From Azolla caroliniana (lineage: Eukaryota; Polypodiophyta), in the NCBI GenBank assembly GCA_043228905.1, contig JBHGNT010000003.1, positions 4,960,001-5,024,000 on the forward strand: DNA of 64,000 nt. Reading direction: 5' to 3'. The notes below the pieces were generated by a model, which saw only the letters and a program-made list of their open reading frames with translations, was not told the DNA's origin and made no database searches. Positions within the stretch are counted from its first letter, which is position 1. Each line of letters starts with the position of its first letter. Made by a program: the position numbers and the translations under genes. Positions 11,909-23,900 of the stretch are shown piece after piece.

Positions 11909-14900
11909 TCACCTTCTTGACACATTACGATGGCGTTTCCATGCCCGCTCCTCTTGTAAAGGATTACTAGACTTCAACAGCTCTGACACCTCTACATTCA
12001 TATTCTGTTTTTCGTTCTTTTGCTGTTCCAGCATATCATCCAAGTTCCTGGTTTCAGCAACCGGAATAGGTTTCCTCTTTACATTTGGGATCAATTTATC
12101 CAGCTGTATACCTGCACCACCTGATTCTTTATCTATGTGTACCTCTACCTCATTACCATTGCTTGGACCTATGGGAGCATCTTCATCCTCATCTTCATAA
12201 TCAACAAGTCCAAATGCACCACTAGACAAATAAATACAGATCAGTTAAATATCACTGTAACGAAGAGTGAGTGGCCAATTAAGATTTCTTCCCACCACCT
12301 TAAAGATCGACTGTCCATAATGACAGCTTGTGCACGCTTCATTGTTGAAACAGTTCTTTGTAGAGCTGTGGAGTCATTTTCATAATCACTGTGAAACCAC
12401 TAATACATTAATTAACTCCTGGAAAAGCAAAAAATTGCCCATATAAAAATATGAATCACAAGATAGGAAAGATTTAGCATTCCATCAAACTCCAAACCTG
12501 GCTTTCTTCAAGTGGTTTTCATCTTTATCAAGATCACTTTTGTCTTTCCTTGTACATTCTTCTCGAAATCCATCTTTCCTGCCATCAGCAAAGATTACCT
12601 TGCCCTTAGCACTCACAGGTTCAGGCCATTGTTCTTTAATCGTGAGAACCTCCGTGGCCTAAAAGAATAAAGCAAATTTAAGCAGCAAAATTCACATCCT
12701 AGCATTTGTACAGTTAAAATAAACCTACTCACATTATTGTGCACCTGGTCATATTTTATTTTCATCTTTTCGAATATATCAACGTAATGAATATGCTTCA
12801 ACTTATCGTAATATTTTTCTACTATATAAACCAGCAGAGATTTTGCATCATCCTGCACAAAGTCCACTTGCAGTATGTAGATTAAACCGGCTCTAATAAA
12901 TCAACGCATGTGCTCTCTATCATATTCTGGTCCATTCAACATATAAAAATTCACTAACCATAAGGATAGTGTTAAAAAGATCCAGAACAGTCGAATCCAA
13001 AAGATTGTAACGACCACCATTTGCTAAGAAGGCTTGAACCACCACCCCAAATAGATCATTTTTCACAATATAGCGGTAGTAAAATTCATCCTACATAATA
13101 ATAAAAAGCATCATTAGGCATCATACAAACTGTTCAACCTGTTTCTAAAATTCCAAAGTTACAATAATTTATGATAAGGTACAAATGCAATTTAATGTCA
13201 CAATTAAATATTCCAGCAAGCTCTATACTAGCTTTGAGCATAGGCATTGTTTTATCATAGATTAAATATGTAAACCATCGCACAGCCTATTACGAGATGA
13301 AAGCACGATACCACTGATTTTAACATAGATTTTTCAGTGAAGGATGCATAACTATTGGTATCATAGATAAGCAGACAACAAGAATGTCTATTGTAGATAG
13401 GATGACACTTTGAGTGGCTGAACAGTTATTAGATTACAGACAATCAATCATAGAAATGACCACAACCACAGGAGATGATCAAAGTCACAATATGTTACAT
13501 GTGGATCTCCCGTACATAGGTCCGACAGGCCACTTCTATTTCAGACACATACGGATGGAGTCTATGCATACTCTCAATCTATGAAGAAAAAACAATAATT
13601 ACATGATCTTATTTAATGTAGCAATATTTTCTAGGACATAAAACTAGCAAAAGTTAGATACCATGTAATATACAAATCTGAACAAAAACACTTACTTTTC
13701 GACCAACACATATTCGTAAAAATCTTACAGCAGCAATAACAAGGTGCTTTTCTCTCCTCTTTGTCAGCTTCAAAACTTTTTCCATCACCTGATTTCTCAT
13801 CATATAGTACCTAAACAATATTCAGACATATAAAGGCCACTCTTCTAATAGTTTTCTGAATTTAACAAATGTTCATTCAGATAAATTTGAAGTCTTCTTA
13901 CTTTATCCTGAAGGTATGGTGTTGAACACAGAAGGAAAGGAGTTCACAGATGTTTCCCAACATTTCTGAATTTACTGAAACTGGTGTTTCATAATGGGTA
14001 GCATCTCCAATATGGTTCTCTTTGATGAATGATAAAGAGGATGTCAATACTCTTATTATTTGATCCATATATTTCGCATAAAATACTTCAAGAAAAGGAC
14101 TCTTTTCAGGTGGAACCTGCGTGACAATGTGGTTGAAAAATAATAAATGCATAGAGAAAAACTGTTTGGTTTATATAGTTAGATTATCATCTATCATGGA
14201 TGGAATGGAAGAATATAACAGAGATGGAAACTGTATCAATCCTATGAACTAATGCCTACCTCTTTATCTCTCCCTCTCACATTCAAGAATACATACAGTA
14301 ATTGCATCTCTTCTATCAATCAGCCTATGCATCCTGAGTTTTCTCACAGAGAGATACGTTCCATACACATGTTCACCCTACTTGTAGTACCTGCCAGTTC
14401 TGTCATAAGTCCCCTTCTTCCCAAGTTGCTTGAGCGACTAAGTCATCATGCCACTAAATATACTGCATGAAAAGAGTTATATATGCTGATTCATGTGGAG
14501 TACCACGTCAGATTGTCTACAGTATCTGAGCCATAGTATTTAGAGTTTCATATACAATTTGAGATTACAATCCAGAAATCAATGGTGATTAGAAACATAT
14601 TTCTAATGGTAGAAGTGAGTATGTCCACAGAGAGTGACATATCATTAATGGCAATGTGACTGCTAAATAATAGAAACTCTTTTCCAAGAGGGCAGAAGAG
14701 ATGGGAAGAAAACTGGCAAGTAAAACTTTCCCAATAGAGATAATCTTATAAGTGAGTTGAATGCCACCATATCTGGCCAGAATGCAGCCTTTAAAAAAAT
14801 GACAATCTTGCTCAAGAAGGATTTTGCTGGTAGTTATTCCTATGCAGTGGAGTTCTTTCCAGCATCAAACAGAACAAACTCTATTTCCTACATATACTTC

Positions 14901-17900
14901 CATAATGATATAAAAGGAGAAACAGCATGCATCTACTTTACTCACTATCTAATGAAACAGCATGCAATATATTATACCCTATCTGTTGCATCACAATCCA
15001 GAAGCATTCGTATAACTTCAAGCAGTTGCAATGGAACTCCTCCTTGACCAGGAGTTAGCATACCTGATACCTGAATTACAAAACAATGCATATCTATTAG
15101 ATAAGGTATACTTGGAAAATAAGCTCAGCATATAGTATTAGGAATCCTATTGTAGAAAAATGATATACAGACCAGAAGACTGAGAAGAGTCTGCCCTGGT
15201 TGATGCATCAAAAAATTCTGGAGTGCTGATGATTCGTAGTTGTTAAGTATGACAATCAATATCTCAGCTCTGTAAAATATATTAATTGCAAATAATGGAA
15301 TCAACGAGATGAAAGGGTTATTTTTCACATCCCATCCTCTATTTCAATTTCAAGTGAGCAGCATATTTACCCACTCAATTGGATATTTTCATCTGTGTTC
15401 ACAAGTAATTCGGTCACAACATCAAATAGTCCCTCTTCCACAAAGGAGCTGTGAAAGGATCAAGTTCAAAGAGTTAGTAGGAAAATCATATTTCCACACA
15501 AAATCTAGATAGAAGAAGACTACATATCAAACCTCAAATTTTGACTTCCTGTGCTTCTTCCAACTACATGGATTAAAAAGCCTTGAAATGCAATTGCAAG
15601 AGAAGCAGAAAATTAGAATACATATTTTACTTTTTGCAGAAAACACCTGTTAAAGTGTTTTTATGTCCACATATCTAAGGGTAACTTGATCTTCATGTGA
15701 TTTAACCAGCTCTTGCTTCAATGGATGTAATTGATCCATAAGTTTTGGTTAATCTGCGATTCAGAATAGGGCTTTTGTAGGAGACCATGAGAACTAGTAA
15801 CACGAACAACCCAGTTACAATCTCATGGACAAAAAAATTTATTGGCATTTGGTTAAAGAGTCAACATCCACTGGGGGTAATCTTAGCTAATTTGAAAGCT
15901 CCTATGGAACAGAAGAAGAATCTTAGTATCCCCAGGTAATAGCCTTTATTCACAATCCCACAATCTATACCATTTTTTCCATCCTTGAATTTGTTGATTC
16001 TTTCATACTACAGAAAGTGAAACGCAGTGAAGAAACATAATCAAACCTGAAAAGCTTGACACGAATTGGCAGCTGTAGTGTTTTACTCAAACTGCAAAAC
16101 TCCTGGAGAAAGCGAACCTAGATACATTGAAAAAAAAGTTAGCTTTTTTGAATTAACAGCAACACTATTCAATCACAAATGACCTTATAAATGAAACCGC
16201 ACCAAATCAGCTTTTTCCTTCTCAGGCATTGCTGAAGTCTTCAAGCCCTCAAACAGCTTTTTAATAAATATACTATTATCCACAAGTGCTTTCATAACCT
16301 GAAAATGGATATGGTAAAACAGCAGATATGGGAATCTGTGGAATGTTCAAACAAATAGATACAACTATAACACAGCAGGAACTTATGCTGAATTAGTGAG
16401 GTTAGATGTTGCATACTATGAGATTGTTATTAAGTATCATTGCATTGATGCTTGCGAATGTTAGATTGTCCAAAACGTTTGGTAGAATCACATCCTGTAG
16501 CAGTACAACAAAATGATGCTAAAAGTAGATCATCGTAATTCTTCATTACAGGATTCAAAAAATCAAATTATTTATCATTGCGAATGTCCTTGCAAATAAT
16601 CTAACATTCTGAACAACTGTACTCGAAATGTAACAGAAATCAAAGACTCTAAACAGCAATTTCTCTAAGGTACCTTAAGTTACTACAAGTTTGTAGAATT
16701 CATAGTCATGTCACCACACCTTTATGTAACTGAGCCTGTAGGTCTGATGTATCTTTGCTAATATGGTTGGGTTTGATATTGGTACAACCTACAATTAAAA
16801 AGAAAAGTGTTCCTATGCAACTCCAGCCAGAATACTTTGCAGAACTAGAATATGAAAAAAAATGCAAGATTACCTCCTTAAAAATGGCATGTTCTTTAAA
16901 GAAGTGCCGGTGGTTTTGCCTTATGGCCACATCAGGATCATCTGCAATGTGTTAATAACTTGTAGTCAAATATAGTGCTAAAAAACATGCCTATATGTCA
17001 AGTTTCATATTATAATGAGATTTTGCCCATAAATTAACAAGTTGAAGAGAAAACTCACATTCCAGCATTCCAATGATGTCCATAATCAGACTGTCATTAA
17101 ATATGATCTCAAATATGTAGCTGTCGTTCAGTGCAACTGCACCACAAACATCATCAAATATTCACAATGTCTTGATTTTAATGATTTACTTTGCGTGACG
17201 CAATAGGCCTATCAGGAAAGAACGATAATATCAAAAGTCTCTAGGAGGCCAAAAGGGCCTATGTGACCCAACAATGATGTCTCATCTTGTAGAACTAAGA
17301 AATGGATAAAAGCCCCCAGAGTAATTTCCTTATAATGTATCTGACAATCATTTTCCTTATGATGTATCTTGTGGCCTCAAATGAGATGAGACTTCTGTCT
17401 CTGAAGATCTTCAACGAAGGCCAGTCCAACAGATGTCTGATAGAGACATATAAAGAGAGAAAGAAAGATACAAAAAAAAACCTTTTAAATCCACGGAATA
17501 CCTTGAAGATCTATAGTATCAAATGTTGTTACACTAAATTAATAAAGTCAAATTCAGGAAGTGCACTTAGGCTCATGATAATAAAGAATGAGAGAAAGAA
17601 AGAAGGATTTTTTAATGTCTTTAAAAGATCTTAACAGTCTACAATTCCTTACGTTAGCTCTTCAATGAGAACAAAAGATATATTAAAGTCATTTAAGAGG
17701 CCAAAATGGCCTATGAGACCAAACGAGAGATTACATTTTAAAACGTTGCCTCACCTTCAAGAACAAACAAACCAAAATAAATATAAATAAATTGTTAAAT
17801 CAGTGAAATATACTAAATATTCTTGTTAGCTAAGCACTTATGTTAACCCCTCTACAAAGAAGGAAGAGTGGAATTATATTGATCCCTCTATTGAGGGTAA

Positions 17901-20900
17901 GATGAAGTATGATGACCCAAGAAGAGTGAACTCATGTTTTGTTAAATGCATCCTCACAACAATTTGAAAAACTGAAGCTGATCAATAAACCAGCTCAAAT
18001 CAAGCGAAAAACTGCAGTGGACCAAAAATCACCTCTTTTGTACAGGAAAAAGAATGATTCGTAAAATTTGAAAAGGTAAAAATGCTACAATATAAAACAG
18101 ATCATGAAATATTAACTTGCATTAGAAAGAAAGCTACATTAATGTCTTTTAAAGAGGCCAAAATGACAGAGTGAGAGAGCTTACTGATTGATTTAACTAT
18201 GTTGAATAGCATATGCAAAGACTCAATTGCACCGATATCCTCACAAGTTGTGAATAACCCGCACAGTTTAGAAAGGAAAGTTGGCTGAAACCTAGCAAAA
18301 TGGTGTTAGAATCACAAAAGATAAGAAATGTTCTCGATTGGAAAGATCAAATTAATGTATCAATATGAGTTAGATCTACTATTTAGCTAAAGAAAATCTA
18401 AATAAATCAAATATACATCAAAAACAATATCTGGTATATCAATCCTTTGTTAGCTAAAGAAAAAACTAGCTGAGGACAATTTACGCATGTTAGGAGTGTG
18501 CATAACTCATTAAGGATTTGGGCATATTACACCAAAACTGAGGACAGACATTGCAGCAAAAATTCTGGGAACATAGTTGTGCTGTGGAACACAATCACTT
18601 GTGGTCACAATACATATAAAACTTTGTGCATTGAGAATCGGATAGCCATACCACTCAGTATCTATAAGAAACAAAGGAACTACATCAAATAATATGTTTA
18701 TTCTTATAGAACAAAACCTCTAGTTTGTACTGGCAATATAAAAGACTAACACCAAATAAAGAGGAAAAGAAAGGAGAAAGATAAAATATTAGAAACACAT
18801 CCTGCACATATACATATAAACTTGTTCAATACTTTAATAGTGCTAATATAAGCCAAAAAATTAGAAAGATCACACATTATATATTTAGAGATATCTTTAC
18901 TGAAATCCTCTGTGAGGGACTCCTAAGGTATGGTTGCCTGGAATTTCATTGTTATCCCGTTTCTCATATGAGATGAAAAGCAGCAAGTAGTGGACGGGGT
19001 AGACAAGTGGGCAACCTTACATAGTCTTTATTGGTCGAAACCATCCTGGACTACATCCGAGCAAGTACATAGTCTTTATTGGGCAAAACCATCATGAACT
19101 ACATCCGAGCAAGCAAAGGACATACATGGCTGGAAGGGAAACAAGCGAGTCGCCCTGCACACAGCAATGGCAGCAACAAGTCCTACAATGACCAAATAGA
19201 TGACTGTCCTACTTGGAGCATGCAAACGGGCAGTAAAATACTAGTCAGAAGATGGTGAGAATGTGTAGCACAGGGACGTAGTTGCATTGGAGGGAAGTGT
19301 GGATACAGCTTAGGAACTGATGTCCTCCCTTTGGTTTCTCTATATGACATACATGTGGGATACATGAAATTCATGATATTGATCAGAAACCAAATGCATG
19401 TATTACTGTGAGAGATATAATTACATCTTTTGCGATCAAAGAAGCCAGATGCTCCCTCTCCAAAATTGACATGGATGTATCTGTGAGAACCTGCATAGGA
19501 AAATAACCATATGATTGCAAATAGGATATCATCAAAATGATTAACATGAAAAATGATGGTAATCCAATGATATAATTCAGATATAAAAAAAGAAAGTCGT
19601 CAGTCATTTTAAGAATCCACTAAACACTCTATCGTACACATACACTGCATTAACAGGCCATGAGATCTGGTACATTTTGGGTAAAGGTTTGGAATTTGTG
19701 GGTGAAATCAAAATTGAACTGACCCAAGTTTGTTACACAGGACCACTTCTAGGTGGGTAACAGCTGGTCAATACAACATCCTCAAAGTTATACCCCTCCC
19801 ATGGCATGTAAGCTACCAAGATGTTTCTATCCAAGCTGACTCTTCTCCGGCAGATGCTAGTCCATCTGCTAAAATCTCTCTACTTACAAGGGTTCTCCTG
19901 GTATAACCATGGAGTTTTGGTTTACACATGTATTGCTATTAGAACGTTCATGCATTCTCAATCTGGTATTTGTGGTGTTCGAACTTTTCCTATTACAGCT
20001 GCCCCCATTGATCAGCGAGTAGAAGAAACAAGAAGAATCAAGAAATTTTTTTATCTTTCCCTTTTGTTTGCAGGGGTAAAACACGGGTTATTAATCTATC
20101 CCTTCAAATAAGCAACCTGAACATTCGAATGGAAAAAGCCTGAAAAGGTTAAAACCCCCAAGAATTCCCTTATCTATTCAATAGAGTCCTTACCCAATCG
20201 CGGCGTTAGTTAGTATTAATTACTCTTCAAATTGGTCTAGAATATCAAGTTTGTGGCCACTATTATATGGTACGAGCGGTTAAGAGGGAACTTCCATGTA
20301 CACTTCTGAGATATGGTCAATTGTACAGCAACTTTCTTATTGGTAGCCTCACCAACGGAAAGTAGGAATTGGATGCTATATCCCAATGATGGAAGATCAT
20401 CCAGCTCCTACTAACAGAGTTCCTTCAGATGGTAGTAATCCTCGCCCTACACTTGCTAAATAGTTTTGAGGTACTAAACGAATTTTGCCCAGAAGGTAGT
20501 CTCAGTGTACCCAATCTCCCTTCCTTGGCTACTACCTTTGCTGCTACACCAGCGGCTCTGACCAATTGTTCACCTTTTTGCAGCAGAGTTACAGTAGCAA
20601 AACACCATTGTTCTTTTTGAGTAGAGATTTCTCTTCCTCCTCGCAAAAACAGTGGAGGGGGTTGCTTGTGTTGTACCTTCTAAGCAATGATGCACATTAA
20701 TCAGACTGGCCTACAGGAGGAAGAGTCAATGGGTATCACCAAACTTATGAGGACTGGTATGACCACAGCAGGTGATTCAGTTTTCAATATCCAGGGATCA
20801 CTTCCAGCCAGGACAATATCTGCTATACCATCTGCCAAGGACCAAATGATCCCCAAGGGACCTGCATATCCCAGTCCAATATGCTGCTGCATCCCTGCAG

Positions 20901-23900
20901 ACACTCTTCATTTGAGCCGTACTATGACTAAAACCCCTACTGTAACTCCCATGGCCAACAAAATGAACTTTATAAAACTAGGATTTCTATTGAAGGTAGA
21001 GTTTATGGCTTCTTCAGAAGACATGATAGGTTTCTTGAATTAGAATTTTTAGTACCTGATTTGCGATTACTATTTCTGAGTTTTAAGTTTCAAAAACGGC
21101 ATCTGCGTATGCTTGATACTAAATTCATGCATAGGGGCATCTGATTTTATTATCTTTACGAAATTGACAGTTATAGTTTCCTTTTTGAACAGCAATATAA
21201 GAAATATAAAGAAGGATACTGGAGAATTAATGTTGTTTATTTTTTGGTGGTTGTGTTTCGTTTGCCATGTAAGGGAGAGAGATCTATTTGAATATTCTAC
21301 AATCCTTCAGGTGACTGAATAAGCAGTCTCAGTTACTAATTCACACTATCATTTGCCAAATATCAAACTATTAAATAACTATTTTGCGAAAAGAAATAAA
21401 TACTTTTTCCTGTGATTTTTGAGTTATTTTCCAGCGACAAGAATTCCGTGATTGTTTTCATTTCATCGAAAGTAGAAGCATACATAAAGAAGCAACGATC
21501 AGCAGAAATTCTCCTTCCCACAAAAATAACCAGCAAACCAATTATTCCTCAATTATTTAATCCTAGTCTTCCATTCTGCCATTAAATGTGGGGTACTAAT
21601 TATTATTCTTATGTTACAGAATTTATACCTTCAGAATTTTCTGCAAAGATGAAATACTGACTGTAGGCAACTCAAAAAGTTCATTTTGTAGACCATCTGG
21701 AAAAACAAGAATGAATAATATAACCAAAGAAATTATATTAATATATAATTTCCCATCAGATCCTTGCATCCCAAAAGTGCAGATATTAACCATTGCCATG
21801 TTGGAATAATCTTTTCTAATAATTGATTTCTTGCCTTAGGACTCACATCCAAAGCTATGATAAAAAATGCAAATGAGTCAAGATAAGACACAAAATAGTT
21901 ATTAATATTGAGTAGTTGCAGTTTTTTTCTTCATATTCTATTACCTTGTGTAATGGATCAAAATCTTGTCCGAAAAGGTAGTGGTACCTCTCTCTGATTT
22001 CATGAAAAAGCCATAGAATGACATAGTATTCATCTGATCACTCTGGCCCCCCACCCAAAAAATGGCATAAATACAATATCTATTCTTTCATAGATTAGCG
22101 TGGGTATCCACCTATCTCAATCACTGACTGATATGAAAGGTCCAAAGCTACCCTATCACACTATGGAGTCCATGAGATAGATGTGTATCCACATAAGTGA
22201 TAAATCCATCCTCTAATGTGTGTAAAAGAGGGCCTTATAATGTGCCATTTTCCCATTAAGAGACATTGCGGAGCTGATCCATGCTCATTCCTTACCAAGT
22301 TTAATGATATCAGTTCAGATCACTCTATTCTTTCCACTTTGTTCATGTTCAAATGTGGATACTCCAAGCTATATTGGCACAGTATATAGCATTTATATTT
22401 ATGCCATGTGATTGAAACTATTCTTAAATTTCTACAAAGTACCACTCTTGATTATATAGTTTTGGGATCTTTCATATCCATTAGATACAGGTCATTGATT
22501 AGAATATTGCCTCAATCACTATTAGAACTCCTCCCATCTCCACTCAGATTATATCATGAGGCACTGAATCCTTGCTCCTTCTCGTGCAGCCTATTACTAA
22601 GAGCAAAGGCCTCATCAAATTTGCTCAATTATGTCCCATAGGAGGGCTCAGCCCCTATCTACTCTGTATTGAAGGGCCAATGTTACAAGTGTAAACAAAC
22701 AATCACAGTTTAATTTGTCACTTTTGGCACTGTATATACGTGCATTGTCTTACAAGATATCTACAAGAAAGTCAAGAACAAGCAGTTTCCCATAGGGAGC
22801 AATAAGGTCATGTGAATGTTACTCCTCGGTATGTGTAGGATTGTGTGTATGAAACCTTTCCCTCTCCCGAGAAGAATTCAAATGTTTACCTTGTTACCCA
22901 TGCTTGATTGTCATTAAACACTATCACTACAGTTTTACCAAGGTTTATCAACAAATCTTTGCCAATACAAAATGACTTTAAATCATTTCAATGTCTTTAC
23001 AGTCACTATAGAGAATCAGAGATCAACACAATGTCATTAGCATACAGTAATATTGGATTGACTATCACCGCCAAGCATGCCACTAAACCACTCAATCTCC
23101 ATACAATTATATACTTCATCTGTATACAAACCAAAGAGTGGCTCATTGCAGGCATCCTTGTTTTGCTCCAATTGTGCTAGCCACAACCTTCAACAATCCA
23201 TTCACATTTCTTGGCCTTGATTCATATGGGACATAAACTCCCCATTGCATATCTATGGAACTTCAAGGGCTTCTCGTCATTACATGAACCAAGCATGCCC
23301 TCCACAGGCAAAGGCTTTTGGGAGATTCACAAAGCAACAATAGATTATAATGGTCTTGGCCTTCATCAAAAAGGACTCAAAGGCTAAATATGTGATCCAA
23401 TGTGGTAACCCCCTTTCGGAAACCGGCCCATCAGGCTGAACAGCAGCTATTTTTCTGCCCATACAATCGAATGCTGACTATAAGATTGAGCCACATAGTT
23501 TGGCCAAGTATTCGCCAATGATTGTCCTAACATTTATAGGTATCATGGAATCTCCCCTCTTCAGTTTGGTACAATGGTATGTTCTGTCCAGCAAGGAGAG
23601 AAACCTTCACACGTAACTCTAATAAAGATGTGTAAGAAGCACAGTCAAGGTTTCACAAGCATAGATAAAGTGAAATTACATGGACGTGAGCCATGTGCAT
23701 GGGCAAGGGAGCTGCTCAGGAATGTCATAAGAGTGCTTTGCATATTTATGTCAAGATTGAGGTGAAGTTAGTTGTGTGCTAGGTTACTTCTCGCTAACCA
23801 TTTTCCATGCTCATTTACTAGCTTGTCCTAGTAATATGTACAACTTCCCTTCAAATTTACCTCAATATGATGTCTTCTCCTTCCTCATAGAGTGTTAGCA

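Larger units (their letters stand above)
19765..21045 (-). other. Plastid-derived DNA mosaic (NUPT) inside a PP4R3 intron
   Basis: Three degenerate plastid gene pieces (rpoB, rpl2, ndhA) lie within 1.3 kb, all on the minus strand, in the intron between PP4R3 exons 6 and 7. These genes are not adjacent in any usual plastome, so the block is a joined or rearranged set of fragments. The middle part (20110-20420) is unassigned. All frames have stops and frameshifts, so the insert is old and non-functional. Confidence 0.75.

Noticed and set aside
13510-13580. Possible extra PP4R3 exon ([21 protein letters not shown])
   Set aside because: The flanking exons (13810-13696 and 13090-12959) already join in phase 0 and match the family directly (GRK then DEFYYRYIV); inserting this would break the similarity and it soon hits a stop.
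21800-21850. Minus-strand open stretch [18 protein letters not shown] as a PP4R3 exon
   Set aside because: It does not resemble PP4R3, and the true connecting exon is at 25328-25377, which satisfies both phases.
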